DNA from: an uncultured Bacteroidales bacterium
GTDB taxonomy: Bacteria; Bacteroidota; Bacteroidia; Bacteroidales; UBA932
Assembly: GCA_934725575.1 (NCBI GenBank)
Contig: CAKVCK010000006.1
Coordinates: 77,538-141,537, forward strand
DNA length: 64,000 nt
Reading direction: 5' to 3'
Part shown: positions 26,284-33,251 of the stretch, piece after piece
Position numbering within the stretch: position 1 is the stretch's first letter
Layout: the number at the start of each line of letters is the position of its first letter
Program-made: the position numbers and the translations under genes
Notes under the pieces: generated by a model
What the model saw: only the letters and a program-made list of their open reading frames with translations
Told to the model about the DNA's origin: nothing
Database searches by the model: none

Positions 26284-27903
26284 ATGCCTGTGAAAGTTAT
26301 GATGAGAAAGTTTCCTGCGATAATATTCATTGTCTGTGCTTTTGTGGCCTCTTCGTGCGGCCGTGGCGCCAGACTCCCTGAGGATTTAAGTCGGGCTGAG
26401 GGTCTTTTGGACTCCCGGCCTGACAGTTCTTTGATCATTCTGGATTCCGCTTCATATTCGGAGTCCTCCGGCCGCTATCTCTATGCCTCTTATTGTCTGT
26501 TAAGGACATTCGCTGAGTACAACGCCTACAAGCCGGGGATTGATGAGGGGATGATGAATGTCGGGGTTGATTATTTTATGAGGTACGGCAACCGTGACAG
26601 GAAGGCGCAGGCGTACTATCTTCGTGCGGTGGTCCGTGAGGACAATAAGTCGGGAGACCAGGCGGATTGGGCCAATGATCTGCTTCTTGCGACTAAGGAG
26701 GTCAAAGGTTCTGACAATCATATGCTTGCCGCGATGATCAACCTGCGCTACGCTGTCGTGCTTAATGACCGCAAGTGGTATGACGCGTCTTTGCCATATC
26801 TTGAGAAAGGTCTGGAGGAGGCTGAGAAGGCGGGCTCGCTGGCGTTTCAGGTGACGGCTCTGATCAATCTGTCGCACCGTGCGTTGTTCCTTGGAGACGA
26901 GAACAAGGACTATTCGGAGGCCATTGAATATGCCAGCCGCGCGGCAGTGATCTCCAAAGTAGAGGATAATGACTATGCCAGGGCTCTTTACAATCTCGGA
27001 GCGTGCTACAGCCGTAACGGTCAATTCGATAAGGCTTTGGAATGCGCCTCGACCGCTGTCCGCGCGCAGGAAAGGCTTTTCCGGGAAGGCAAGAGAAAAG
27101 CCCGTGTGCGCTACGCTGTCCTTGCGGATGCTTTCCGTAAAATGAATATTCCGGATTCGGCGTTGTTCTATGCCGCCAAGGAGATGGAGGCTCCTGATCT
27201 GATAGCGAAACTTTCAGGTTCACAGCTTTCTTACATCGTGTATCGCGATCTGCTTGATGACAAGGAGAATGCCGTCAAGTATCTGACCATCCATAATGAG
27301 ATCAAGAGCCAGTTGGAAGCGTCTCAGCAGAACGACAAGATCATCGAGAACAGTGTCGAGGCCGAGAAGGCGGACATCCGCTCCTCCAGAAGCCGGATCT
27401 TAGGCACTGCGGTGGCTGCGGTGCTGTCACTGATTGTTGCGTTGTACCTGATCGTGCGTATGTTCAGGAGGAGGTTGAGGAATCGCGATGAGGCCATCGA
27501 GCGGAAAGACAGCGAGATAGGTGCGAGCAAGACCTTGCTTCACGAGAGTGAGTCGGAGCGCAGCGAGTTGCGTTCGGTGCTGATGTTCAAGGACAAGCTG
27601 GTGATGTCGCTCCAGCAGAATCCGCGCTATCTGGCCGATGCCGAGTGGGGGAGACTGGAGAAGATTCTGGATGATGTCTGCAATCGTTTCACCGAGCGTC
27701 TGAAGTCTTCGTTTCCGGGGCTTACCGCCGCTGAGCTGCGCATAGCCGTCCTGCTCCGTTTCGGTTTCTCCGGCAAGCAGATGGCCGCTATGATGGGAAT
27801 ATCCCCGACCTCCGTCACGAAAGGCAAGCAGCGCCTAAAGGCCCGTGTCGCCTCCGCCCTCCCGGACGGCACCACCATCGACGAGTTCATCGCCACGTTC
27901 TAA
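26284..27903 (+). CDS. Membrane-anchored TPR regulator with C-terminal HTH
   Basis: A 539-residue protein of a Bacteroidota-typical architecture: N-terminal signal or lipobox (VASSCGRG near residue 25), TPR-like helical repeats (about 40-330, e.g. ARALYNLGACYSRNGQFDKALE), one transmembrane helix (ILGTAVAAVLSLIVALYLIV, about 378-397), a coiled-coil-like segment, and a C-terminal LuxR-like helix-turn-helix (LTAAELRIAVLLRFGFSGKQ followed by MAAMMGISPTSVTKGKQRL). The design suggests that an envelope signal is passed to a cytoplasmic DNA-binding tail. Met6 and Met7 are alternative starts. It follows the TonB receptor gene by 106 bases but has its own -7 element. The target genes are unknown. Confidence 0.8.
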   Translation: MPVKVMMRKFPAIIFIVCAFVASSCGRGARLPEDLSRAEGLLDSRPDSSLIILDSASYSESSGRYLYASYCLLRTFAEYNAYKPGIDEGMMNVGVDYFMRYGNRDRKAQAYYLRAVVREDNKSGDQADWANDLLLATKEVKGSDNHMLAAMINLRYAVVLNDRKWYDASLPYLEKGLEEAEKAGSLAFQVTALINLSHRALFLGDENKDYSEAIEYASRAAVISKVEDNDYARALYNLGACYSRNGQFDKALECASTAVRAQERLFREGKRKARVRYAVLADAFRKMNIPDSALFYAAKEMEAPDLIAKLSGSQLSYIVYRDLLDDKENAVKYLTIHNEIKSQLEASQQNDKIIENSVEAEKADIRSSRSRILGTAVAAVLSLIVALYLIVRMFRRRLRNRDEAIERKDSEIGASKTLLHESESERSELRSVLMFKDKLVMSLQQNPRYLADAEWGRLEKILDDVCNRFTERLKSSFPGLTAAELRIAVLLRFGFSGKQMAAMMGISPTSVTKGKQRLKARVASALPDGTTIDEFIATF

Positions 27904-28038
27904 GTTCAGGATCAAACTTCCATCCTCGCTTTGTTGGAAAAATCCTGCTCGGCTTCAAAAGTATGTGTTAAGTAACCTTTATTGAAAATCTTCTCATTAT
28001 CTGAGGCAACTTATTTTCTTTATGTAACTAACGAACGT

Positions 28039-28104
28039 CAGGGGAAAAATCAAATTGCGGATTTTGGTAACGTGCAAAATCTGCAATTTGCCTTTTTCCC
28101 CCTG
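28039..28104. repeat. Long imperfect palindrome
   Basis: Arms 28039-28066 and 28075-28104 pair over nearly 30 bases around the loop GTAACGTG. The inner 16 bases (CAAATTGCGGATTTTG and CAAAATCTGCAATTTG) have a single mismatch. It could be a small non-autonomous element or an RNA hairpin. Confidence 0.65.
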
Positions 28105-28173
28105 TCGTCCCCCCATTATTTCTATACTAAATTCTTCATATTTCGAGTAATAGAACACATTCTTACCCGGTAA

Positions 28174-28190
28174 CTGAGCCTGTCGAAGCG
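28174..28190. repeat. REP-like intergenic repeat unit
   Basis: CTGAGCCTGTCGAAGCG, followed by GACAAT...ATTGTC. Related copies are at 35858, 60612-60702 (as an inverted pair), 62204 and 62252, all outside genes. Confidence 0.6.
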
Positions 28191-28276
28191 ACAATTCTTT
28201 CATTGTCCATAGTTGTTGCTGTTATATGATTGATAACGAGTTTATTAGCGCTTGCTATCTGTCCTTATTCCATCCA

Positions 28277-28306
28277 TTGCCCGATAAATTTTTCCCCATA
28301 CCTTTG
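28277..28306 (+). promoter_or_regulatory. Promoter of the LiaF-like gene with adjacent palindrome
   Basis: TTG (28277-28279) and TACCTTTG (28299-28306) are 19 bases apart. Directly after the -7 box lies the perfect palindrome ATTTGCAAAT (28308-28317), which would sit at the transcription start and could be an operator. Confidence 0.6.
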
Positions 28307-28345
28307 CATTTGCAAATCGGACAATAGTAAAAAATTGATAATGAG

Positions 28346-29050
28346 ATGAAAAAGTTAGCGAAACTGTTTTTGGGATTCTCCATAGCCGCAATAGGTGTGC
28401 TGTGGATTCTGAACGTAACCGGAGTGATAGGCTTCGACATATTCTTCCGTGGCTGGTGGACACTCCTTATTATCCTCCCTTGCACCGCGCACCTGATCGC
28501 ACACCCTAACTGGGGCTCTTTCAGCGGCATAGCCCTCGGTGCGGTACTGCTGCTTCAGGCACAAGGCTATATAGACTGGTCAGTGTTCTGGAAACTGTGC
28601 CTTGCGATCATATTCATTGCTTTCGGCATTGTGCTGATTTTTTCCAAGAACGGCCGTCCGGAAAGTTGGAACTGCTACGACACCAGAGGAGGTTGCTCGA
28701 TCATTTCCCGCAATGGAAGGAATATCCTGAAGATCTCATCCGCTTTTGGCGAGCAGAATCATCGTGTTGAGGATGAGGAGTTTGACGGTGCTGACATAGA
28801 AGCCTCCTTCGGCTCAGTCCGGCTTGATCTCCGCAACGCCATATTCAATGAAGATGTGGAGGTCCGGGTTAAGGCAAGTTTCGCAGGTGTGGGAATATAT
28901 GTCCCGAAAGATGTCAATGTCGATGTCCGTTCCAATTCCGCCTTTGGTGGCGTGAACAACAAGACCGCAGACCGTCTCCGCCAGCAGGCCGGCACACACA
29001 CCATCCTCATCATCGCCGAGTGCTCCTTCGCCGGGGTCGAGGTGATGTAG
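28346..29050 (+). CDS. LiaF-like membrane protein (cell-wall-active antibiotic response type)
   Basis: A 234-residue protein. The N-terminal half has about four hydrophobic segments (residues 8-30, 33-52, 56-72 and 76-98). The C-terminal half is a beta-rich cytoplasmic or periplasmic domain with repeated SFGSVRLDLRNA, SFAGVGIYVPKDVNV, SAFGGVNNK and CSFAGVEVM motifs, as in the LiaF/YvqF family linked to envelope-stress signalling in Firmicutes. Its function in Bacteroidota is not established. The gene has its own promoter. It is convergent with bcp, with only one base between the two stop codons, so the transcripts must overlap unless termination is internal. Confidence 0.8.
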   Translation: MKKLAKLFLGFSIAAIGVLWILNVTGVIGFDIFFRGWWTLLIILPCTAHLIAHPNWGSFSGIALGAVLLLQAQGYIDWSVFWKLCLAIIFIAFGIVLIFSKNGRPESWNCYDTRGGCSIISRNGRNILKISSAFGEQNHRVEDEEFDGADIEASFGSVRLDLRNAIFNEDVEVRVKASFAGVGIYVPKDVNVDVRSNSAFGGVNNKTADRLRQQAGTHTILIIAECSFAGVEVM

Positions 29051-29051
29051 G

Positions 29052-29507
29052 CTATTTCTCCGAACCGAGAATCTGCGTAGTATGATCCTTGGTGTTGACT
29101 TTTCCGATGGCATCGATGATGATTCCGTCCTCATCGATCACGTAGGTGGTCCTCAATGTCCCGTAGGACTCCTTTCCGTAGAGTTTCTTGAGTCCCCAAG
29201 CCTCGTAAGCCTTCAGAATGACACACTCCGGATCGCTCACCAGATGAAACGGCAGAGAATATTTCTCTATGAATTTCCGGTGCGAGGCCTGCGAGTCCTT
29301 GCTGACACCAAGCACTTGATACCCAAGTGCAAGATACCGATGGTAGTTGTCCCGCAGGTCGCAAGCCTCCGCCGTACATCCCGGAGTGCTGTCCTTCGGG
29401 TAGAAGTAAAGCACAAGTTTCTTCCCTTTGAAGTCATTGAGACTTACCTCGTTGCCGTTCTCGTCCACACCGACGAACTCCGGTGCCTTTGTCCCTATTT
29501 CCAACAT
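29052..29507 (-). CDS. bcp: Thioredoxin-dependent thiol peroxidase (BCP-type peroxiredoxin)
   Basis: A 151-residue cytoplasmic peroxiredoxin that reduces peroxides with thioredoxin. The peroxidatic motif is STPGCTAEACDLRD, with Cys44 as the peroxidatic residue and Cys49 as the resolving residue, the atypical two-Cys arrangement of BCP. The typical opening (GTKAPEFVGVDENGNEVSL) and the DPEC...YGKESYGTLRTTYVIDEDG region are present. The length is normal. The upstream gene in the same direction is a TfoX-N-like protein, 64 bases away. Confidence 0.95.
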   Translation of the reverse strand: MLEIGTKAPEFVGVDENGNEVSLNDFKGKKLVLYFYPKDSTPGCTAEACDLRDNYHRYLALGYQVLGVSKDSQASHRKFIEKYSLPFHLVSDPECVILKAYEAWGLKKLYGKESYGTLRTTYVIDEDGIIIDAIGKVNTKDHTTQILGSEK

Positions 29508-29571
29508 ATTCTTGAATATTCGTTAATAATATAATCGTTAAACTTTCCGGCCGCAATTTTTGTGCAGCGGT

Positions 29572-29871
29572 CTATTTCAACCCCTCGCAGGTAGCCTTGA
29601 TGACCTCCGCCACTTCCTCCCGGTTGTCGATGTTGACTTGATACATCGCCTTGGCCCCCTCGTAAGGAATCGCCTCCGGCATCCCGAATCTCTCGTTGGT
29701 CTTGGTCTTCTTGACCAGAACCCGATTGTCGTATATGCCCCCGAAATATTTCCCCTGCCAGTACAGCAGAAACTCTCCCATCATCGGCTTCGTGCAAATC
29801 CCCTCCAGCAGCCCCATCTGCTCCACCGCGAAATCCCTGTAATCCTTGCTTGTCATATTAATGTAAGTCAA
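29572..29871 (-). CDS. TfoX/Sxy N-terminal-domain protein
   Basis: A 99-residue single-domain protein with the TfoX-N pattern: KPMMGEFLLYWQGKYFGGIYDNRVLVKKT. In gammaproteobacteria, full-length TfoX/Sxy activates competence genes. Stand-alone N-domains are common in Bacteroidota and their role is unclear. There is no C-terminal helical domain here. Met6 (29856) is an equally good start. It lies upstream of bcp in the same direction and downstream of a 306-base region holding tandem hairpin repeats. Confidence 0.85.
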   Translation of the reverse strand: MTYINMTSKDYRDFAVEQMGLLEGICTKPMMGEFLLYWQGKYFGGIYDNRVLVKKTKTNERFGMPEAIPYEGAKAMYQVNIDNREEVAEVIKATCEGLK

Positions 29872-30177
29872 GCCGTTTCTGTGTTACGGCTTTATTCTTT
29901 TACGAAGATAATGATTTTCTTATGATCTTGGCTTCTTTAGTTATATCTTTTTCGGATGTCCTGCGCTAACGTTCTTATTGTGGAGAAAAATTACCAGAGG
30001 GTGTCATAATACACCATTGGGCAACATAAAAGGCCGAAAACGTTTCTCGAGGGTGTCGATAGACACTCTTGGGCGACGAAACGAGTACGAAACGTTACTC
30101 GGGAGTGCAGGAAACACTCTCAAGTAACGAATAAAGTCGATAATGTGTCATTGTTATCTCTTTGTCGTGTAGCGGTC
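29872..30177. other. Intergenic region carrying tandem 52-base hairpin repeats
   Basis: This 306-base gap separates two minus-strand genes. It contains three degenerate 52-base units at 29991-30146. A short plus-strand hairpin (AAGCCG...CGGCTT at about 29871-29893) is also present. No gene is seen. Confidence 0.6.
29991..30146. repeat. Three tandem 52-base units, each with a conserved small hairpin
   Basis: Units run 29991-30042, 30043-30094 and 30095-30146. Each begins TTnC and contains a stem-loop at the same place: GGTGT/ACACC, GGTGTC/GACACT and GAGTG/CACTC. The stem bases change between units while pairing is kept, so the hairpin rather than the exact sequence appears conserved. Confidence 0.7.
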
Positions 30178-30972
30178 TCAGAACGAGAACTTGTAGCCGA
30201 TGCTGAGGGTGGCGGTGGTGGGGTTCTGCCAGGTGAAGGACTTGAGCTTCGTGCCGGCCTTGTTGGTGTCGATCTCAAGGTCGTTGTGGTAGTTGAACAT
30301 CGCGGTGAAGTCCAGACTGTGACGCTTGGTGAGGTTCCATTCGAGGCCGAGGGCACCGCGGACTCGGTTGATGTAGGCGTGTGAGTAGCCGAGGAACTCA
30401 TAATCAGACCAAGTGTCGGTGGCGGTGTTGTGGGTGGCACTGCACTTCGGGGCGTTGAATATGTTGCGCAGCTCGACGTAGGCGTAAGGCTCCACGGTCT
30501 TGAAACCACGGTACTTGACCATCAGACGGGACTTGAGGGTCAATGGGTTGAGGACTTCCTGATACGGGTTGATGTCGTAGGACTTGTGGGTGAACTGGAG
30601 TCTTTCGCGAAGGGAAAAACGCCAGTCTCCGGCATCGATGCTGCCGGTCAGGTTGGCGGAGAATCTGTGCCTTGGCCGGAACTCACCGGAAGTGTTGGCA
30701 TAATGGCCGATGAAGGTGTATTCCAAGCCCGTTTTCAAATACTTGTTCAACTTGTAGGACGCCCCGACCGAGAACTGATTTCTCTCGATTCCGGAGAAAG
30801 AATCCTTCGTGCGGACCTGATACTCGGCGTTCAGATGAAGTCCTTTCGCGACCTTCCAATCCAACTCGGCGGAAGCGCGGCCATTGATGTCCTGCGCGGA
30901 AATCTCTGAATATGTCAGCGTCAGCAATGCCAGCGCGACCGTTACTTTCGGGAATATATTCAAAATATTCAT
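30178..30972 (-). CDS. DUF2490-like outer-membrane beta-barrel protein
   Basis: A 264-residue secreted protein with a signal peptide (to about residue 26, EISAQ) and alternating amphipathic strands up to a C-terminal IGYKFSF, consistent with a small outer-membrane barrel of the DUF2490 type. Typical elements are RASAELDWKVAKGLHLNAEYQ, RFSLRERLQFTHK and LGLEWNLTKRHSLDF. It overlaps the DUF4956 gene by 4 bases (ATGA) and ends the VTC/DUF4956 operon. Its job is unknown. Location suggests that the cytoplasmic or inner-membrane operon products deliver something to the cell surface. Confidence 0.75.
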   Translation of the reverse strand: MNILNIFPKVTVALALLTLTYSEISAQDINGRASAELDWKVAKGLHLNAEYQVRTKDSFSGIERNQFSVGASYKLNKYLKTGLEYTFIGHYANTSGEFRPRHRFSANLTGSIDAGDWRFSLRERLQFTHKSYDINPYQEVLNPLTLKSRLMVKYRGFKTVEPYAYVELRNIFNAPKCSATHNTATDTWSDYEFLGYSHAYINRVRGALGLEWNLTKRHSLDFTAMFNYHNDLEIDTNKAGTKLKSFTWQNPTTATLSIGYKFSF

Positions 30973-31742
30973 AAATTCTGATTTTCAATAAATTGCTTGT
31001 TTCTTACGATTGAATCGATTGTCGTGTCGGCGGACGATTCGGTGTTGTAATAGACCTTGATGTAGGCGACGTCCTTGAGGAAATCGATGTTGCCGACGGT
31101 GATGTCAATAGGCTTGATTCCGCAACGCTCCTCGATGTCCTTGAAAAGTTCGTCCCGACGGTCCGGCACGATAAGGTCAATCCTGTCGTACAGAATGATT
31201 TTCGAAGCTGATCTCTTCAGACTGCGGCTGCTCTCCAGAACCCAGATAAGGATGATTGACAGGGCATTGGCCGCCACGGCCAGAAGCAGGTCTCCGGTTC
31301 CGAGGACGTAATGAGGTGCGTTTTCGGCCACGCCTGTAACCTTGAAAAGGGGAGTGAGGCCGTTGACCGCCGCGATCGCTATGATCACGAACAGATAGGT
31401 CATCTCACGGATCGGAACGGTCTCGGTCCTGTAGCGGATCACACCGAAGATGGCGAAAAGCCCGAGAGTCAGTCCGACCCCGACATCCACCCTGCCCATC
31501 GCATAGAGCAGAAGCAGCATTGCCGACGAGAAAGTCAGGAATGTGAACACGTAGTCTTTCCTGCGGCTTTTCGGATAGTACAACAACTTGACTATCACCC
31601 AACAGGACAACAGGTTGAGGAAGAACCTCAGCGCAAGTTCCGACAGGCTCTGGGCTGTGCTCATCACCGGATCGGAGAGTGTCTGGATGCCAAGAAGCTC
31701 GCTTTCGTCTAAAGCGGCCGGAGTAATACTGGATTGTAGCAT
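30969..31742 (-). CDS. DUF4956 integral membrane protein
   Basis: A 257-residue protein with about four transmembrane helices in residues 36-170 (FFLNLLSCWVIVKLLYY, FLTFSSAMLLLLYAMG, FAIFGVIRYRTETVPIREMT) and a soluble C-terminal domain with PIDITVGNIDFLKDVAYIKV. IRYRTETVPIREMTYLF is characteristic of DUF4956. Family members are found beside VTC-type polyphosphate polymerase domain genes in many bacteria, as here. The start overlaps the end of the VTC gene by 34 bases; Met26 would avoid the overlap but shorten the N-terminus. The function is unestablished; a membrane partner for the polymerase is plausible. Confidence 0.85.
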   Translation of the reverse strand: MLQSSITPAALDESELLGIQTLSDPVMSTAQSLSELALRFFLNLLSCWVIVKLLYYPKSRRKDYVFTFLTFSSAMLLLLYAMGRVDVGVGLTLGLFAIFGVIRYRTETVPIREMTYLFVIIAIAAVNGLTPLFKVTGVAENAPHYVLGTGDLLLAVAANALSIILIWVLESSRSLKRSASKIILYDRIDLIVPDRRDELFKDIEERCGIKPIDITVGNIDFLKDVAYIKVYYNTESSADTTIDSIVRNKQFIENQNL

Positions 31743-32539
31743 TTTATGTAAAAGTTTTTGTTCAATTTGTCAATATATCTGATTTTCTGCTTGAACCGAC
31801 CAGCGGCCACACCTGAGTCCGTGAGGACGGTTCCTATGCAGTACTTGCTGATTCTGAACGGCTTGATCCTGTGCTCTGACAGAATGTCCTTCATCTCGCT
31901 CCGGAGCCTTCCATCCTGTTTGAGTTCGATGATCACGGCGGCACCCAGATCAGCGGAGGCTCCGGTTCTAAGATTCCTGAAAGTTACCGAAGTGTCGATC
32001 GTAAGCCGTTCTGTCAACCCTTTGTTGACCAACGTGATCCGGTTAAACGAAGTCTCTACGGCGGGGGAGACTTCAGCGCTACCGAAATCTGAATGAGAGG
32101 TCAGCCAGTGGCAGGCATCGGTGTCGTTCCTGAAATCCTGAAAATCATCCTGAGGCACTGCAACTCGTTTCTTGCGGGTCCTTGAATGATTGTTCTTCTT
32201 TTTGACCTCCAGAAAACACAGTCCGGATTCACAATAGACACGTGTTCTGATTTTCTGCCGGACAAGTTTCCCTCTGCGATGGTCGGTGAACATCCGTAAA
32301 TCATTGATGTCGAAATAGATGCTGTCGTAGGCGTGCATCCTCTCGCCATCACATTCAAACGCCCGGTAACCGTGCCTTAAAGCATCCTCCAGAACGGATT
32401 TAAGCATCAGTGTGTCAGTGACGAACTTGGTGTCGATCCTGTTCATCAGCTTGATGGAGTCCATCTCCTCCAGAGTGGTCGGCTCAAACCTCGAAAGAAG
32501 TCCGAGGTCAATCGCAGGTGGTGCCGACGGAATATTCAT
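31709..32539 (-). CDS. VTC-domain (polyphosphate polymerase-like) protein
   Basis: A protein of about 276 residues from Met at 32539 (MNIPSAPP); an ATG at 32581 adds 14 residues and more overlap with the upstream gene. It has the VTC tunnel-fold features: LMNRIDTKFV, YDSIYFDINDLRMFTDHRRG, KIRTRVYCESGLCFLEVKKK, ERLTIDTSVTFRN, VIIELKQDGRLRSEM and KPFRISKYCIG. In yeast, Vtc4 uses this fold to make polyphosphate from ATP, with the basic and acidic tunnel residues matching these positions. Bacterial VTC-like proteins are less studied, and the product may not be polyphosphate. It is cotranscribed with DUF4956 and DUF2490 genes. Confidence 0.85.
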   Translation of the reverse strand: MNIPSAPPAIDLGLLSRFEPTTLEEMDSIKLMNRIDTKFVTDTLMLKSVLEDALRHGYRAFECDGERMHAYDSIYFDINDLRMFTDHRRGKLVRQKIRTRVYCESGLCFLEVKKKNNHSRTRKKRVAVPQDDFQDFRNDTDACHWLTSHSDFGSAEVSPAVETSFNRITLVNKGLTERLTIDTSVTFRNLRTGASADLGAAVIIELKQDGRLRSEMKDILSEHRIKPFRISKYCIGTVLTDSGVAAGRFKQKIRYIDKLNKNFYIKCYNPVLLRPL

Positions 32540-32921
32540 AAACCTTGCACCGTTTGAGTTTTCCTTTTGCATCATAGACATATTCAGTCTTTTTGCGTCC
32601 TAACTCATTGAATTCGAACTTGCGGATGTTGTCGAGCTTGTTCGAGGAATCGTAGATCAGCACTCTGGTCAGGCTACCGTCGGGGGAATATTCATACTTC
32701 TTGCGCCATTTCTGACCTTTGCGGTCGTATTCCGCCTCCTCGACCTTCTTGCCGCTTGCGTTGTAAACCGTCTGATGGTCAAGAACTTTCTGGTTTGTGC
32801 CGGCATCGATGTTCCACTCCTTGACGGTCAGGTTGCTTTTGGTCGCCTTTTCCTGCGCCGGCAGCGACATCCCGAAAAGCGACAAAAGGATGATTATGAA
32901 TATCTTCGCTCTCATATTCAA
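32508..32921 (-). CDS. Small secreted protein with YD/MORN-like repeats
   Basis: A 137-residue secreted protein (signal to about residue 22, LPAQ). The mature chain consists of about four short repeats of the form Y-x-x-x-G-K-x-x-x-x-x-x-Y-D (VYNASGKKVEEAEYDRKGQ, YEYSPDGSLTRVLIYDSSNK, FEFNELGRKKTEYVYDAKGK). These resemble the YD or toxin_MORN-like repeats seen in small Bacteroidota envelope proteins. It is the first gene of the operon leading to VTC, DUF4956 and DUF2490 proteins and overlaps the VTC start. No catalytic site is visible. Confidence 0.7.
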   Translation of the reverse strand: MNMRAKIFIIILLSLFGMSLPAQEKATKSNLTVKEWNIDAGTNQKVLDHQTVYNASGKKVEEAEYDRKGQKWRKKYEYSPDGSLTRVLIYDSSNKLDNIRKFEFNELGRKKTEYVYDAKGKLKRCKVYEYSVGTTCD

Positions 32922-32934
32922 TGAATATTATGGT

Positions 32935-33160
32935 TTACCATCTGCCGCCTGGGCCGCCTCCAGGATTGCCACCCCCGGGATTACCACCCGGATTACCCCC
33001 TGGGTTACCCCCGCCGCCGTTGCCGCCTTGCGCCTCCATCGAAGCGGTGAGGGTCGTGCTTCCGGATGAGGTTTTGAGCGTGTAGCGGCTGCCGCTGACA
33101 AGATTCGGGTGTGAGATCACGATTCCGTTGCCGCCCTTGCTTGGAGCGGTGCGTGAAATG
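32935..33160 (-). pseudogene. C-terminal remnant of a Cthe_2159-like carbohydrate-binding protein
   Basis: About 75 codons resemble only the end of a Cthe_2159-family (DUF4353) beta-helix protein: SKGGNGIVISHPNLVSGSRY, TLKTSSGSTTLTASM, then a low-complexity GGNPGGGNPGGGPGG tail. The open frame formally extends to an ATG at 33246. That extension has no resemblance to anything and crosses a strong minus-strand terminator (33193-33227), so I regard the true body as lost and the front as accidental. Genes of this family accompany VTC/DUF4956 operons elsewhere, which supports deletion of most of a former operon member. A short expressed peptide cannot be excluded. Confidence 0.5.
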
Positions 33161-33192
33161 CGTGATTCCGCGCACGGTGCGCTGTGGGGAAT

Positions 33193-33227
33193 ATAAAACA
33201 AACTGGCCGAGGACGTTCCCCGGCCAG
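33193..33227 (-). terminator. Rho-independent terminator of the propeller-like lipoprotein gene
   Basis: Arms 33203-33209 and 33221-33227 (CTGGCCG / CGGCCAG) form a hairpin that on the minus strand is followed by TTTGTTTTAT. It lies about 25 bases after the stop of the 33252-34430 gene. Confidence 0.75.
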
Positions 33228-33251
33228 CCTGAGTTGGGATATTCATAAAGA

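Larger units (their letters stand above)
27904..28345. other. AT-rich intergenic region with palindrome and REP-like element
   Basis: A 442-base gap between co-oriented genes. It contains a long imperfect palindrome (28039-28104), a REP-like unit (28174-28190) and the promoter of the LiaF-like gene (28277-28306). No coding region or RNA gene is recognised. Confidence 0.6.
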
